A stretch of 64,000 nt of DNA from Caulobacter sp. (GCA_030645575.1 JAUSMJ010000003.1:26395-90394), one strand, 5' to 3'; shown: positions 9,574-19,390, counted from the first letter of the stretch. Notes: generated by a model from the letters alone, not told the origin. Numbers and translations: made by a program.

Positions 9574-9939
9574 ATGTCCGTGAGCGGAACGACCCTGGGC
9601 CTGTTGGCCGCCGCCTCGATCGCGGCCTCCGCGCCCTACGCGGGCCTCGAGCCAGCTTTCGGCAACACCATCGTCACGACCTATCCGAACGGCAAGTCGA
9701 CGAAGACCTGGCTGCACCGCGACGGCACCTACGAGGCGCTGCGCGCCAACGGCGACCGCACCGGCGGCGTGTGGAAGGTCAAGGGCGGCGAGCTGTGCAT
9801 CACCCAGAAGCGGCCGGTCTATGTGCCGCTGTCCTTCTGCACCCCGATCGTGCCGGGCGGCGTCGGCGCCAGCTGGTCGGCCAGGGGCTTGCTGGGCGAG
9901 CCCGTGCGCAACACCCTCGTCCCGGGCCGGCAGGGTTAG
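9574..9939 (+). CDS. Small exported hypothetical protein
   Basis: About 121 residues beginning MSVSGTTLGLLAAASIAAS, which looks like a signal peptide. The mature part reads like a small beta-rich domain (NTIVTTYPNGKSTKTWLHRDG, GGVWKVKGGELC) with two cysteines. The pattern resembles periplasmic proteins that compare substrate or moisture levels, but I cannot name a family. The start at 9574 has GGGAG about 8 bases upstream; an upstream ATG at 9505 would add an implausible leader. Confidence 0.6.
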   Translation: MSVSGTTLGLLAAASIAASAPYAGLEPAFGNTIVTTYPNGKSTKTWLHRDGTYEALRANGDRTGGVWKVKGGELCITQKRPVYVPLSFCTPIVPGGVGASWSARGLLGEPVRNTLVPGRQG

Positions 9940-9999
9940 CGACCCGCGTCTTCTTGACCAGGGCGGCGCGCCGGTGACGATCACGATCCAGGCGGGTCG

Positions 10000-11412
10000 T
10001 CAGGCTGCGTCGTTCGCCAGGCGGGGCCTTTGTCGGGTGTGCCCTTTCAGGGCCTCGATGAAGGATTCCCGCCAGGCGGCCGTGTCGTCGGTCTCGACCC
10101 CGGCCATCAGCCGCTCCCACCGCCGCCGCCGCTCCTCGAGCGGCATCGACAGGGCCTGCTGGATGGCCTCGGCCATGTCTTCCCGGTCATAGGGATTGAC
10201 GATCAGGGCGTCGGCCATCTGGCCGGCGGCCCCGGCGAACCGCGACAGGATCAGGACTCCCGGGTCGGCCGGATCCTGCGAGGCGACATATTCCTTGGCC
10301 ACCAGGTTCATGCCGTCGCGCAGCGGGGTGACCAGCCCGACGCGGGCGGCGCGGTAGATCCCGGCCAGCTCGTCCTGGCGGTAGCCGCTGTTGACGTAGC
10401 GCAGCGGCACCCAGTCGACGGTGCCGAACCGGCCGTTGATGCGGCCGGCCACCGCGTCGAGCCGCGCGCGCAGATCCTGGTAGGCCTCGACGGTGTCGCG
10501 GCTGAGGGTGGCGATCTGCAGCAGAAACACCTGTTCCAGCTGCTCTTCATGCTCGCCGAGGAACTGCTCGTAGGCGACGAACCGCTCCTCCAGCCCCTTG
10601 GAATAGTCCAGCCGATCGACGCCCAGGATCATCTGGCGGCCGGCGAGGCTGTCACGCATGCGCTGATAGCTTTCCTCGCCGGCGGGGGACGTGGCGCCTT
10701 CGGAGAAGTCCGCGGCGTTGATGCCGATCGGAAAGGCGCCGATGCGCACGGTGCGGCCAAAGCCGGTCACCATCCCGTCGGCGTCGGGCGGCGAGATGCC
10801 CAGCTCGTTGGCCAGGTAGCCGGCGAAGGCCGATACGCCCTCGGCCGTCTGGAAGCCGATCAGGTCGTACTGGAACAGCGCCTCGACCAGCTTGCGGTGG
10901 CCGGGCAGGGTGACCAGCAGCTGCCGCGCCGGCCAGGGAATATGCAGGAAGAAGCCGATGCGGTTGCGAACGCCCAGCGCGCGCAGCTCCCGCGCCAGTG
11001 GCGCGAGGTGATAGTCGTGGATCCAGACCAGGTCGTCGGGCCCGACCAGCGGCCGCAGCGTCTCGGCGAAGCGCCGGTTGACCCGCGCGTAGCCCGCGTC
11101 GAACGACCGCTCATAGGCCGTCAGATCGATGCGGTCGTGAAACAGCGGCCACAGGGTCTTGTTGGCGTAGCCGTTGTAGTACTCATCGACGTCCTGGGGC
11201 TCGAGATCGACCTTGGCCACCGTGACGCCGCCGATCTGTTCCAGGGCGATCTGGCCGGTGAAGGCGGGGGTGGTCTCGCCGCTCCAGCCGAACCACATGC
11301 CCCGGCTTTCGCGCAAGGCCGCGGCCAGGGCGGCGGCCAGGCCGCCGACCGAGCCCGCCCCCGCGTCGCTCGACAGACTTACGCGGTTGGACACGACGAT
11401 CAGGCGGCTCAC
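10000..11412 (-). CDS. otsA: Trehalose-6-phosphate synthase (GT20)
   Basis: 470 residues, the normal OtsA length. It transfers glucose from a nucleotide sugar to glucose-6-phosphate. Motifs include the N-terminal [52 protein letters not shown] and [13 protein letters not shown], all GT20 hallmarks. The GTG start at 11412 overlaps the otsB stop (GTGA), so the two are translationally coupled with the phosphatase first. Trehalose is a compatible solute made under general stress in many alphaproteobacteria. Confidence 0.95.
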   Translation of the reverse strand: MSRLIVVSNRVSLSSDAGAGSVGGLAAALAAALRESRGMWFGWSGETTPAFTGQIALEQIGGVTVAKVDLEPQDVDEYYNGYANKTLWPLFHDRIDLTAYERSFDAGYARVNRRFAETLRPLVGPDDLVWIHDYHLAPLARELRALGVRNRIGFFLHIPWPARQLLVTLPGHRKLVEALFQYDLIGFQTAEGVSAFAGYLANELGISPPDADGMVTGFGRTVRIGAFPIGINAADFSEGATSPAGEESYQRMRDSLAGRQMILGVDRLDYSKGLEERFVAYEQFLGEHEEQLEQVFLLQIATLSRDTVEAYQDLRARLDAVAGRINGRFGTVDWVPLRYVNSGYRQDELAGIYRAARVGLVTPLRDGMNLVAKEYVASQDPADPGVLILSRFAGAAGQMADALIVNPYDREDMAEAIQQALSMPLEERRRRWERLMAGVETDDTAAWRESFIEALKGHTRQRPRLANDAA

Positions 11413-12173
11413 CGCAGCGACCCCGAAAGCCAGGTCATGACGGCCTCTGGATTGGCCAGCCTGTGGCGGGCGGCGGTCTCACGGGGCTCCCCGACCAGCA
11501 CGCCGAACCCGCCGAGGGCCGCGGCGGCCTCGAAGGCCGGCTCGTCCGTCAGGTCGTCCCCGACCATCACCGGCCGCCGGCCGGCGAACGCCGCCTCCCG
11601 CATGAACAGCTGCAGGGCATCGCCCTTGTCCGGGCCGGGAGTGAGCAGTTCCACGACCATCCGGCCCTCGATGACGTCCAGGCCGTGGGCCCGGGCCAGG
11701 CGGTGGGCGATGTCCAGGCAGGCATCGGCGGCGGGCGGATGGCCGCGATAGTGCAGCGCCACGCTGCAGGCCTTATGCTCCAGCAGCAGGCCGCGCTGGG
11801 CCGCCACGAAGCTCTCGAGCATCGCCGTCACGGCCGGCAGGTCCGGGTGGGCCCGAAGATCGACGCGCTCGCCCGTCGGCGTTCGCCGCTCCCGGCCATG
11901 CCCGCCCGACACGCACGTCACGGCTCCGCCGAGAATCCGGTCGACATCGGTCACGGGTCGCCCGCTGACCACCGCCAGCCCGCCGCCCAGCCAGAGCTGA
12001 AGCCTGTCGAGCAGGGCGGTCCGGGCCGGGTCGGGCCCGACCTTCTCAGGCGACGTTTCGATCGGCGCCAGGGTGCCGTCGAGGTCGAGAAACAACGCTA
12101 CGTCCCGAAGAGACAGTAACCGTGGTGACGCCAGCCCCTCGGGGGAGGGGAGCGGTGCGATGGATTGAATCAT
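11409..12173 (-). CDS. otsB: Trehalose-6-phosphate phosphatase
   Basis: 254-residue HAD-superfamily phosphatase that removes phosphate from trehalose-6-phosphate. Motif I is LFLDLDGTLAP (about residues 31-41), SGRPVTDVD is in the middle, and the acidic motif GDDLTDEPAF is near the end. It is first gene of an otsB-otsA operon, overlapping otsA by 4 bases. The 5' region contains a candidate general-stress promoter (see 12248-12272). Confidence 0.94.
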   Translation of the reverse strand: MIQSIAPLPSPEGLASPRLLSLRDVALFLDLDGTLAPIETSPEKVGPDPARTALLDRLQLWLGGGLAVVSGRPVTDVDRILGGAVTCVSGGHGRERRTPTGERVDLRAHPDLPAVTAMLESFVAAQRGLLLEHKACSVALHYRGHPPAADACLDIAHRLARAHGLDVIEGRMVVELLTPGPDKGDALQLFMREAAFAGRRPVMVGDDLTDEPAFEAAAALGGFGVLVGEPRETAARHRLANPEAVMTWLSGSLR

Positions 12174-12247
12174 TCATGCCCCGGCTGTTTGCCGTGAAAC
12201 CCGCGGATGCGTCGGCTCCACGCGGGCGCACTCTACGAGAACATCGA

Positions 12248-12272
12248 AACGCCGGGGGTAACTTTAAGTTCA
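12248..12272 (-). promoter_or_regulatory. Candidate EcfG/SigT-type general stress promoter for otsBA
   Basis: On the minus strand, TGAAC (12272-12268) is followed by a 16-base spacer and CGTT (12251-12248). The alphaproteobacterial EcfG consensus is GGAAC-N16/17-CGTT, so there is one mismatch in the -35 and none in the -10. It lies 75 bases before the otsB ATG. Trehalose genes are known EcfG targets in other alphaproteobacteria. Confidence 0.5.
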
Positions 12273-12405
12273 CTCATAGTTGAACCGATGCATCGTCACA
12301 GCATCGAATAGTCATTCTTAATCACCGAAATCAATGTTCATAGGTATTCGTCGCTGCCGAATTCGTACCGTGCGGAAAGAAATGGGCTCACGGTTACATC
12401 AATTG

Positions 12406-14469
12406 TCAGATGTCGATGTCCGTCGCCGCGAATTCGGCGTTTTCCTGAATGAATCGGAAACGCTGTTCGGGCTTGCGGCCCATCAGGTTCTCCACCAGCT
12501 CCTCCACGTGGCTCTCGTCGCGCGGCAGGGTGACCCGGGCCAGCGTGCGTTTGGCCGGGTCCATGGTGGTTTCCTTCAGCTGGGCCGGCATCATCTCGCC
12601 CAGGCCCTTGAAGCGGCCGATCTCCGGCTTCTTGCCCTTGAACTGCGTCTCCAGCAGCTCGTCCTTGTGCGCGTCGTCGCGGGCATAGACGGTCTTGCCG
12701 CCATGGCTGATGCGGTAAAGCGGGGGCAGGGCCAGATACAGCCGCCCGCCCCGGATCATCTCCGGCATCTGGCGATAGAAGAAGGTGATCAGCAGGCTGG
12801 CGATGTGCGCGCCATCGACGTCGGCGTCGGTCATGATGACGACGCGGTCGTAGCGCAGGTCCTCGTCGCGGTACTTGGCTCCGCCCTGCACGCCGAGCGC
12901 CAGCATCAGGTCCGACAGCTCCTTGTTGCCCATCAGCTTGTCGCCGGTGGCGCTGGCGACGTTGAGGATCTTGCCGCGCAGGGGCAGGATCGCCTGGGTC
13001 TTGCGGTCGCGCGCCTGTTTGGCCGAGCCGCCGGCGCTGTCGCCCTCGACGATGAACAGCTCGGCCCCGCCGATGGCGCCCGCCGAACAGTCGGCCAGCT
13101 TGCCGGGCAGGCGCAGCTTGCGCGTGGCCGAGGCGCGGGCGACCTCGCGGTCCTTGCGACGCTTGAGCCGGTCCTCGGCCCGCTCGATGACGAAGTCGAG
13201 CAGCGCGCGCGCGGCCTTGGGCGAGGCGGTCAGCCAGTGGTCGAACGGATCGCGCAGGGCCGTCTCGACCAGCTTCTGGGCGTCGGACGAGCTCAGCCGC
13301 TCCTTGGTCTGGCCCTGGAATTCGGGATTGCGGATGAACACGCTGATCAGGGCGCCGGCGTTGGCGATCACGTCGTCGGCGGTGACGATGCCGGCGCGCT
13401 TTTCGTTGATCATCTCCGCATGGGCCTTCAGACCCCGGGTCAGGGCCGCGCGAAAGCCGGCCTCGTGCGTGCCGCCCTCGGGCGTGGGCACGGTGTTGCA
13501 GTAGGACTGCATGAAGCCGTCGGCCTCGCCAAAGCCCTGCGGCGTCCAGGTGACAGCCCATTCCACGGCGCCGGCCTCGCCGGTCCGCTCGATGCGGCCG
13601 CTGAAAGCTTCCGGCGTGACGGTGGCGACCGTCTTGATCCGTTCGGCGAGGAAGTCGGCCAGACCGTTGGGGAAGTGGAACGTCGCCTCGGCCGGGGTCT
13701 GGTCATGGATCCGCGACGCATCGCAGGTCCATTTGATCTGCACGCCGCGGAACAGATAGGCCTTGGACCGGGCCATGCGGTAGAGCCGCGCCGGCTTGAA
13801 GGCCACGTCGTCGCCGAAGATCACCGGGTCGGGCAGGAACTTGATCGCCGTGCCGCGCTTCTTCGACGGGGCGATCTTTTCCAGCCGGCCCAGCGGTTTG
13901 CCGCGCGAGAACACCTGGCGATGCTCGAAGCCGTCGCGCCAGACGGTGACCTCGACCCGTTCGGACAGGGCGTTGACCACCGACACGCCGACGCCGTGCA
14001 GGCCGCCGGAGGTCTCATAGGCCTTGCCCGAGAATTTCCCGCCCGAGTGCAGCACGGTCATGATCACCTCAAGCGCCGACATGCCCGGGTGCTTGGGATG
14101 GGCATCGACGGGGATGCCGCGGCCGTCGTCCTTGACCGTCAGGGCGCCGTCGGCGTCGAAGGTCACTTCGATCAGCCGGGCGTGGCCGGCGACGGCCTCG
14201 TCCATGCTGTTGTCGAGCACCTCGGCGAACAGATGGTGCAGCGCCCGCTCATCGGTGCCGCCGATATACATGCCCGGCCGCTTGCGCACGGGCTCCAGGC
14301 CCTCGAGCACCTCGATGTCGCTGGCGGTATAGCCGCCGCCGGGCGCGACCGGCGCGGCCTTGGGCGGCGGCGGCGGCGCGACAGGCTCGCTGGACTGCGC
14401 CAGCGGCGCCGTGGCCGGCGGGTTCAGCGCGTCGTCGAAGAGGGAGTTCTGCACGGGGGAAGCGGACAT
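12406..14469 (-). CDS. parE: DNA topoisomerase IV subunit B
   Basis: 687-residue type IIA topoisomerase ATPase subunit, which works with ParC to decatenate daughter chromosomes. A proline-rich leader of about 45 residues precedes the GHKL ATPase domain ([37 protein letters not shown]). The Toprim region has [11 protein letters not shown] and DADVDGAHI. The invariant [15 protein letters not shown] segment is near the end. Length and the absence of a GyrB-specific tail fit ParE rather than GyrB. Confidence 0.93.
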   Translation of the reverse strand: MSASPVQNSLFDDALNPPATAPLAQSSEPVAPPPPPKAAPVAPGGGYTASDIEVLEGLEPVRKRPGMYIGGTDERALHHLFAEVLDNSMDEAVAGHARLIEVTFDADGALTVKDDGRGIPVDAHPKHPGMSALEVIMTVLHSGGKFSGKAYETSGGLHGVGVSVVNALSERVEVTVWRDGFEHRQVFSRGKPLGRLEKIAPSKKRGTAIKFLPDPVIFGDDVAFKPARLYRMARSKAYLFRGVQIKWTCDASRIHDQTPAEATFHFPNGLADFLAERIKTVATVTPEAFSGRIERTGEAGAVEWAVTWTPQGFGEADGFMQSYCNTVPTPEGGTHEAGFRAALTRGLKAHAEMINEKRAGIVTADDVIANAGALISVFIRNPEFQGQTKERLSSSDAQKLVETALRDPFDHWLTASPKAARALLDFVIERAEDRLKRRKDREVARASATRKLRLPGKLADCSAGAIGGAELFIVEGDSAGGSAKQARDRKTQAILPLRGKILNVASATGDKLMGNKELSDLMLALGVQGGAKYRDEDLRYDRVVIMTDADVDGAHIASLLITFFYRQMPEMIRGGRLYLALPPLYRISHGGKTVYARDDAHKDELLETQFKGKKPEIGRFKGLGEMMPAQLKETTMDPAKRTLARVTLPRDESHVEELVENLMGRKPEQRFRFIQENAEFAATDIDI

Positions 14470-14543
14470 GACGCTGGCGAGTTTCGGGCGATTCGGGGGC
14501 GTCGAGGTATGCGGCGAAGGGCGGAGAGGGGCAAGACTCCAAA

Positions 14544-14694
14544 CCTTCTCCCCTTGCGGGAGAAGGTGTCGGGCAGAGCCCGACGGATGAGGGGTCGTGC
14601 CGGCGGGTCATGGTCGGCGTTTCAGGGCGGACGAAGTCATCGACCCCTCATCCGACCTGCTTCGCAGGCCACCTTCTCCCGCAAGGGGAGAAGG
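14544..14694. repeat. Convergent pair of CCTTCTCCC hairpin repeats
   Basis: Two copies of an interspersed unit in opposite orientation. Each has a CCTTCTCCC / GGGAGAAGG hairpin (14544-14566 and 14672-14694), a second small hairpin, and GGATGAGGGGTCG facing inward (or its complement). Together they make a large imperfect inverted repeat between parE and the amidohydrolase gene. This resembles short non-coding repeats that are abundant in alphaproteobacterial intergenic regions; no coding potential. Confidence 0.8.
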
Positions 14695-14704
14695 ACAGCG
14701 TGTC

Positions 14705-16066
14705 CTACTGATACGCGGGCGGATACCCGCTCGCGGCCGGCTTCAGGTAGCGGTCGCGCAGTTCGAAGGCGCGCGTGCTCTGCGGCTGCTCGACGCCGCC
14801 GATGAACACCGCCTGCGGCCAGCTGCTGGTTTCCAGCGGGTCGCCGGTCCACAGCACCACGTCGGCCTCCTGACCGACCGTCAGCGAACCGACGCCGGTC
14901 ATGCCCCAGATCCTGGCCACGTCGGACGTGATGGTCGCCATGGCCTGGTCGCGCGGCAGGCCGTTGGCCACGGCGAGGCCGGCGTTGAAGCGCTGCTGGC
15001 GCAGGTTGTTGACGTCGCGGCTGCCCATGATGGCCACCGTCACGCCGGCGGCCCGCAGCCGGGCGGCGTTGTCCAGGCGCGCGCCGAGGCTCTCGAAGCT
15101 GTCGGGCAGGTCGGCCTGGCTATCGAGGATCACGCCCACGCCGGCGGCGGCGATCTCGCCGGCCACCAGCCAGCCTTCCTCGGCCCCCTCGAGGATCACC
15201 CTGACCTTCTCCTCGCGGGCCAGGCGCAGGACCTGCAGGATGTCGCTGGCGCGGTGCACGCGGACCAGTAGCGGCGTGCGGCCCTCGACCACCGGGATCA
15301 GGGCCTCCAGGTCAATGCGCGACAGACCGAACTCGCGGCTTTCGCCACGTTCGTAGGCGTTGCGATTGCGGCTCAGGGCGCGGGCGTCCTGGAAGGCCGC
15401 GCGGACCAGCACCAGGGCCGCGCCGCGCGAGCCGCCTGCGTTGCGGGCGCCGGCCTCGCCCAGATCGAGGGTCACGGCCACGCGGGCCCGCACCACCGGG
15501 TCCTGGTCGCCGGCCGCCAGGGAGACGATGGCGGCCTGGCCGGCGAACATCGCCGGATCGCCTTCCTCGCCGCCGCCGCCGCCAGCGAAGTCATCGGCCC
15601 CGCCGTCGTCCTTGTGGCCGCCGGCGCCGCCGCGCGAGAGCAGAGGGGTGGCGACCACGCGGGTCAGGCCGGTCTGGCGCGCCAGCGGGATCATCGGGCT
15701 GGCGGGATTGACGCCGTAGCTGATGTCGAAGCCAGCCGATAGCTTGCCGGAGCGGTCGTCGCGCGTGGAAGGCACCGCCTCGACCTCGCTGACCGTCAGG
15801 TTGGACGAGGGCGCGATCAAGCCGGGCGTGACCACCCCGCCCTGGGCGTCGATCACCCGGGCGCCGGCCGGGGCCGTCACGCCCGCGCCGACGGCGGCGA
15901 TGCGGCCATCCTTGAGCACGATGGTCCCCGACGGGATGATCCCCGCGGCCGAGGCGGTCTCGATCCGGGCGTTGACGATGGCCACGGTCTCGGCCGCCGC
16001 CGGCGCGGCGATGGCCAGGGCCGTCATCCCAGCCAGGAAGAGGGGGGCGATCAGGGCGCGTTTCAT
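14705..16066 (-). CDS. Amidohydrolase-family exported protein lacking the HxH metal motif
   Basis: 453 residues with a signal peptide (MKRALIAPLFLAGMTALAIA, cleavage near AAA). The fold is imidazolonepropionase/dihydroorotase-like: NARIETASAAG, DGRIAAVGAGV, TPGLIAPSSNL at the start, and TSDVARIWGMTGVGSLTVGQEADVVLW at the end. Where active relatives have D-A-H-x-H after TPGLI, this protein has APSSN, so the first two metal ligands are missing. Its start overlaps the stop of the upstream canonical paralogue by 4 bases, suggesting they act as a pair. It may be a structural partner or have altered chemistry. Confidence 0.82.
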   Translation of the reverse strand: MKRALIAPLFLAGMTALAIAAPAAAETVAIVNARIETASAAGIIPSGTIVLKDGRIAAVGAGVTAPAGARVIDAQGGVVTPGLIAPSSNLTVSEVEAVPSTRDDRSGKLSAGFDISYGVNPASPMIPLARQTGLTRVVATPLLSRGGAGGHKDDGGADDFAGGGGGEEGDPAMFAGQAAIVSLAAGDQDPVVRARVAVTLDLGEAGARNAGGSRGAALVLVRAAFQDARALSRNRNAYERGESREFGLSRIDLEALIPVVEGRTPLLVRVHRASDILQVLRLAREEKVRVILEGAEEGWLVAGEIAAAGVGVILDSQADLPDSFESLGARLDNAARLRAAGVTVAIMGSRDVNNLRQQRFNAGLAVANGLPRDQAMATITSDVARIWGMTGVGSLTVGQEADVVLWTGDPLETSSWPQAVFIGGVEQPQSTRAFELRDRYLKPAASGYPPAYQ

Positions 16067-17523
16067 GGGTGGAAGGCCCCTTCGCCGGGCTGGCCGAGCT
16101 CGAAGTCGGACCTGGGTTGGTAGCGCGGGTCGCGCCGGTCATAGACCAGCGCCCCGTCGATGAAGACCTTGTCGGCCTGGGCGTAGATGCTGAACGGATC
16201 AGCGCTCCACAGCACCACGTCGGCCCGCTTGCCGGCGACCAGCGAGCCGGTCTGGCCGTCGATGCCAATGGCCCTGGCCGGGTTCAGCGTGATCCAGGCG
16301 ATGGCCTCGGCGTCGGTGATCTTCAGCCCGATGCGGTTGCCGGCCGCCATGGCAATGGCCGCCTCCTGATTCAGCCGCTGGGTGATGGTCGGGTCGTCGG
16401 AGTGGATCACGGTACAGGCGCCGGCGCGGTAGGCGATGGCCGCGTTGGCCTCGATGCCGTCGTAGGACTCCATCTTGAAGCCCTGCCAGTCGGCCCAGGT
16501 GGCGAAACAGATGCCCTCCTTCGCGAGCAGCGGCCCGACCTTGTAGGCCTCCGAGGCGTGGTGGAACATGGTGATGCGATAGCCGAACTCCCTGGCCACA
16601 TCGATCATCACGGCCATCTCGTCGGCGCGGTAGCAGTGGTTCTGCACCAGGATCTCGCCGCGCAGCACCCCGACCAGGGTGTCCAGCCCGAGGTCGCGCT
16701 TGGGCGGATCGGCCTTTTCGCCCTTGGAGACCTTGGCGCGGTAGTCGTCCCATTTGCGGCCGTATTCGGCGGCGTCGATCCAGGCGCGGCGATAGCCGGC
16801 GACATTGCCCATGGCCGTGGATGGCGAGCGGCTCTTGCCGCCATAGACCCGCTTGGGGTTCTCGCCACAGGCCATCTTCAGGCCATAGGGCGCGCCGGGG
16901 AACTTCATCCCCTGCATGGTCACCGACGGCACGTTGCGCAGGGTCACCGAGCGGCCGCCGAACAGGTTGGCCGAGCCGGGCAGGATCTGCAGCGTCGTGA
17001 CGCCGCCGGCGCGGGCCCGGTTGAAGCCCGGATCCTGCGGCCAGACGCTGTGCTCGGCCCAGACGTTGGCCGTCACCGGATCGATGGCCTCGTTGCCGTC
17101 CGACCGGGATGACACGCCGGGCGAGGGGTAGACGCCCAGGTGGCTGTGGGCGTCGATGATACCCGGCGTGACCCATTTGCCGGTCCCGTCAATCACCGTC
17201 GTTCCCTGGGGGACGGCCGTATCCGGTCCGCCGACGGCGACGATCCGGCCGCCGGAGAAGACCACCACGCCGTTCTCGATCTGCTGGCCGGTCGCCGTCA
17301 GCACCGTCGCGCCGCGAATCGCCATCGGTCCGGCGGCGAAGGGGGCGTAGGTCGAGGGGAAGGGATCAGGCCGGGCGGCCGGATCGAGTCCCGCCGGAAC
17401 CGGCTTTGCCGGACCCGTACCGGCGGCCGGCCTGTCGGGCGCCGCCGATCCGGTGGTGGCGCAGGCGGCCAGCAGGGCCGCCGTCGCGGTGGCGGCAAGC
17501 GCCGCGCGTAGTCTGGATGTCAT
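16063..17523 (-). CDS. Amidohydrolase-family lipoprotein
   Basis: 486-residue metal-dependent hydrolase with a lipoprotein signal (LLAAC, Cys about residue 22), so probably envelope-anchored. The canonical motif TPGIIDAHSHLG supplies the HxH ligands, followed by NHCYRADEM, MFHHASEAY and IHSDDPTITQ for the remaining metal and catalytic residues. The substrate is unknown; imidazolonepropionase-like exported enzymes often hydrolyse cyclic amides or peptides. It is first gene of a two-gene operon with the HxH-less paralogue. Confidence 0.85.
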   Translation of the reverse strand: MTSRLRAALAATATAALLAACATTGSAAPDRPAAGTGPAKPVPAGLDPAARPDPFPSTYAPFAAGPMAIRGATVLTATGQQIENGVVVFSGGRIVAVGGPDTAVPQGTTVIDGTGKWVTPGIIDAHSHLGVYPSPGVSSRSDGNEAIDPVTANVWAEHSVWPQDPGFNRARAGGVTTLQILPGSANLFGGRSVTLRNVPSVTMQGMKFPGAPYGLKMACGENPKRVYGGKSRSPSTAMGNVAGYRRAWIDAAEYGRKWDDYRAKVSKGEKADPPKRDLGLDTLVGVLRGEILVQNHCYRADEMAVMIDVAREFGYRITMFHHASEAYKVGPLLAKEGICFATWADWQGFKMESYDGIEANAAIAYRAGACTVIHSDDPTITQRLNQEAAIAMAAGNRIGLKITDAEAIAWITLNPARAIGIDGQTGSLVAGKRADVVLWSADPFSIYAQADKVFIDGALVYDRRDPRYQPRSDFELGQPGEGAFHP

Positions 17524-17705
17524 CGCCCCGCCCCAAGCTCGAAGGCGCTGAGATCAGACGAAAAGCGCGGCCCGGTCAATTCGCATCCGGGCGAACGCCG
17601 TGCGGCGAGTCCGGACGGAGATTCGCGGTCGGGCCGTGCGGCCCTTGCAACCAACCGGACGACGGGCGCGTAATCAGCCCATCGCAACCCGACGGAGCGC
17701 CGCCG

Positions 17706-18065
17706 ATGATCGCCTCGATCCGCACCCTGACCCTGGCCGCGCTGACGGCCGTGGCGATGACCGCCTGCCAGGCGGACGGCGCCCCGGTTCCGGCGCCGAC
17801 GCCGCCCGGCCGCGCGCCCGTGGCCGAGGGCGGCATGTGCGGCGGCATCGCCGGCTTCCAGTGCCAGGCCGGCCTCTACTGCAAGATGACGCCACAGATG
17901 CAGCAGGTCGCCGACGGTTCGGGGACCTGCCACAGGCGGCCCCAGATCTGCACCCAGGAGTACCGTCCGGTTTGCGGCGCGGACGGCAAGACCTACGGCA
18001 ACGCCTGCACGGCCGCCTCCGCCGGCGTCAGCGTGGCGGCCAATGGCGCCTGCAAACCCGCCTGA
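17706..18065 (+). CDS. Kazal-type protease inhibitor lipoprotein
   Basis: 119 residues. The N-terminus has a lipobox (VAMTAC, Cys20). A Cys-rich segment MCGGIAGFQCQAGLYC is followed by a Kazal domain: CTQEYRPVCGADGKTYGNAC, then a final Cys in NGAC. Kazal domains block serine proteases by inserting a loop in the active site; bacterial versions are thought to protect the envelope against host, predator or own proteases. No protease gene is adjacent. Confidence 0.85.
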   Translation: MIASIRTLTLAALTAVAMTACQADGAPVPAPTPPGRAPVAEGGMCGGIAGFQCQAGLYCKMTPQMQQVADGSGTCHRRPQICTQEYRPVCGADGKTYGNACTAASAGVSVAANGACKPA

Positions 18066-18153
18066 CGCGGCGCCAGGGCGATTGACACGGACGCCGGGTA
18101 AAGGCGCGGCCCCGGCCGATGAAACGCGTCCTGCATCCGCGGGCCTCGGAAAC

Positions 18154-18185
18154 GGGCCCCCGTACCGAGGGCGGTACATGTCCCC
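18154..18185. repeat. GGGGACA-type palindrome, degenerate copy
   Basis: The right arm CGGTACATGTCCCC (18172-18185) is identical to the copy at 22801-22814. The left arm is degenerate outside CGTACCG (18161-18167). It lies just past the stop of a minus-strand gene, as does the other copy. Confidence 0.7.
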
Positions 18186-18193
18186 TGGCGGCC

Positions 18194-18955
18194 CTAACCA
18201 GCGATCAGCGCCGCCCGCTCTTCCGGGGCCAGCGGTCGCCAGCGGCCTTCGGGCAGGGCGCCAAGCGTGATCGGGCCGATGCGGGTGCGCAGCAGATCGA
18301 CGACGCGCAGCTCGACCAGGTCGCACATGCGGCGGATCTGGCGGTTGCGGCCCTCCTTGAGCACGAAGCTGAGGGTCTGTTTCCCGGACAGGTTCACCTG
18401 GGCCTGTTTCAGCTGACGGCCGTCGAGCTCGAGACCGAAGCGCAGCAGCTCCATCTTGTCCTGGGTGATCTCGCCGGCCACCTGGACGCGGTATTCCTTC
18501 TCCAGGTCGGAGTCGGGGCCGATCACCGCCTTGGCCACCACCCCGTCCTCCGACAGGATCAGCAGGCCGCGGCTGTCCATGTCGAGCCGGCCCACCGGCG
18601 CCAGCCGGCTGTCGCGGCCGGGAATGGCCGTGCCGGGCCCCCAGAGCGTGTTGCGGGTGATCAGCCGGACGGCCGGGATCTGGTCACCCTCGGGCTGCGA
18701 CGAGACGATGCCGACCGGCTTGTGGAACATCAGGGTCAGGCTGGCCGACAGCGCGCCGGTGGCCGCGTCGGCGAGCGTCAGCGTCTGGCCGGGCAGGATC
18801 TTGCGGCCGGCGTCCTCGACCGTCTCGCCGTCGATCGACACCAGCCCCCGGCCGATCAGCGCCTCGGCCTCGCGCCGCGAACAGACGCCGCTCTGGGCCA
18901 GCCAGCGGTTGACCCGCTGGGGTTCGGGTTCGTCGTAGGTGCGGGTCCAGGCCAT
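18194..18955 (-). CDS. rRNA pseudouridine synthase, RsuA/RluB/RluF family
   Basis: 253 residues. The N-terminal S4 RNA-binding domain (VNRWLAQSGVCSRREAEALI, about 14-33) precedes the catalytic domain, which has VGRLDMDSRGLL with the invariant catalytic Asp and KEGRNRQIRRMCDLV near the end. It isomerises a uridine in rRNA. Length and sequence look closest to RluF (23S U2604), but RluB or RsuA cannot be excluded by eye. Confidence 0.88.
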   Translation of the reverse strand: MAWTRTYDEPEPQRVNRWLAQSGVCSRREAEALIGRGLVSIDGETVEDAGRKILPGQTLTLADAATGALSASLTLMFHKPVGIVSSQPEGDQIPAVRLITRNTLWGPGTAIPGRDSRLAPVGRLDMDSRGLLILSEDGVVAKAVIGPDSDLEKEYRVQVAGEITQDKMELLRFGLELDGRQLKQAQVNLSGKQTLSFVLKEGRNRQIRRMCDLVELRVVDLLRTRIGPITLGALPEGRWRPLAPEERAALIAG

Positions 18956-18972
18956 GCGGCCTGACTAGGCGA

Positions 18973-19368
18973 TCAGCGTCGGTACGGGAAGAGTGACCGC
19001 AACTGGGCGTCGCGCAGCCACAGGCCGCCCCACATCAGGATGCCCAGGTAGACGCCGAACAGGGTGTGGCTGAATAGGGGCGCATCGAGCCGCCAGTGAC
19101 TGGCGATGGCGCCGCCGAATACGCCCGTGAACAGGACCGCGCCCACCACGGCTGTCCGTGGCCAGAGATAGAGCGCCAGGCTGACCAGCTCGATGATCCC
19201 GATGGGCCGGGCCATCGTGACGGGCAGCTGCATCTTGGTCATGGTTTCGGTGACCGGCGCGAGCGGGACCAGCTTCATGCCGCTGTCCATCAGCAGAAAC
19301 AGCACGAACAGCGTGGTCATCGCCCGGCCGGTCCACAGGCCCGCCTTCGAGGCCGCGAGGCTTTCCAT
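18973..19368 (-). CDS. DoxX family membrane protein
   Basis: 131 residues with four hydrophobic segments and the DoxX pattern (TTLFVLFLLMDSGMKL, IGIIELVSLALYLWPRTAVVGA). DoxX-like proteins are inner-membrane proteins often linked with oxidative stress. The gene lies 22 bases after the VOC gene on the same strand and probably shares its promoter. DoxX and VOC genes are typical companions of ECF42 sigma factors. Confidence 0.82.
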   Translation of the reverse strand: MESLAASKAGLWTGRAMTTLFVLFLLMDSGMKLVPLAPVTETMTKMQLPVTMARPIGIIELVSLALYLWPRTAVVGAVLFTGVFGGAIASHWRLDAPLFSHTLFGVYLGILMWGGLWLRDAQLRSLFPYRR

Positions 19369-19390
19369 CGTCTTTCCCCCTGTTGGTTGA

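Noticed and set aside
12334..14805. 823-codon plus-strand frame opposite parE
   Set aside because: Antisense shadow of parE with typical GC-rich composition and no motif.
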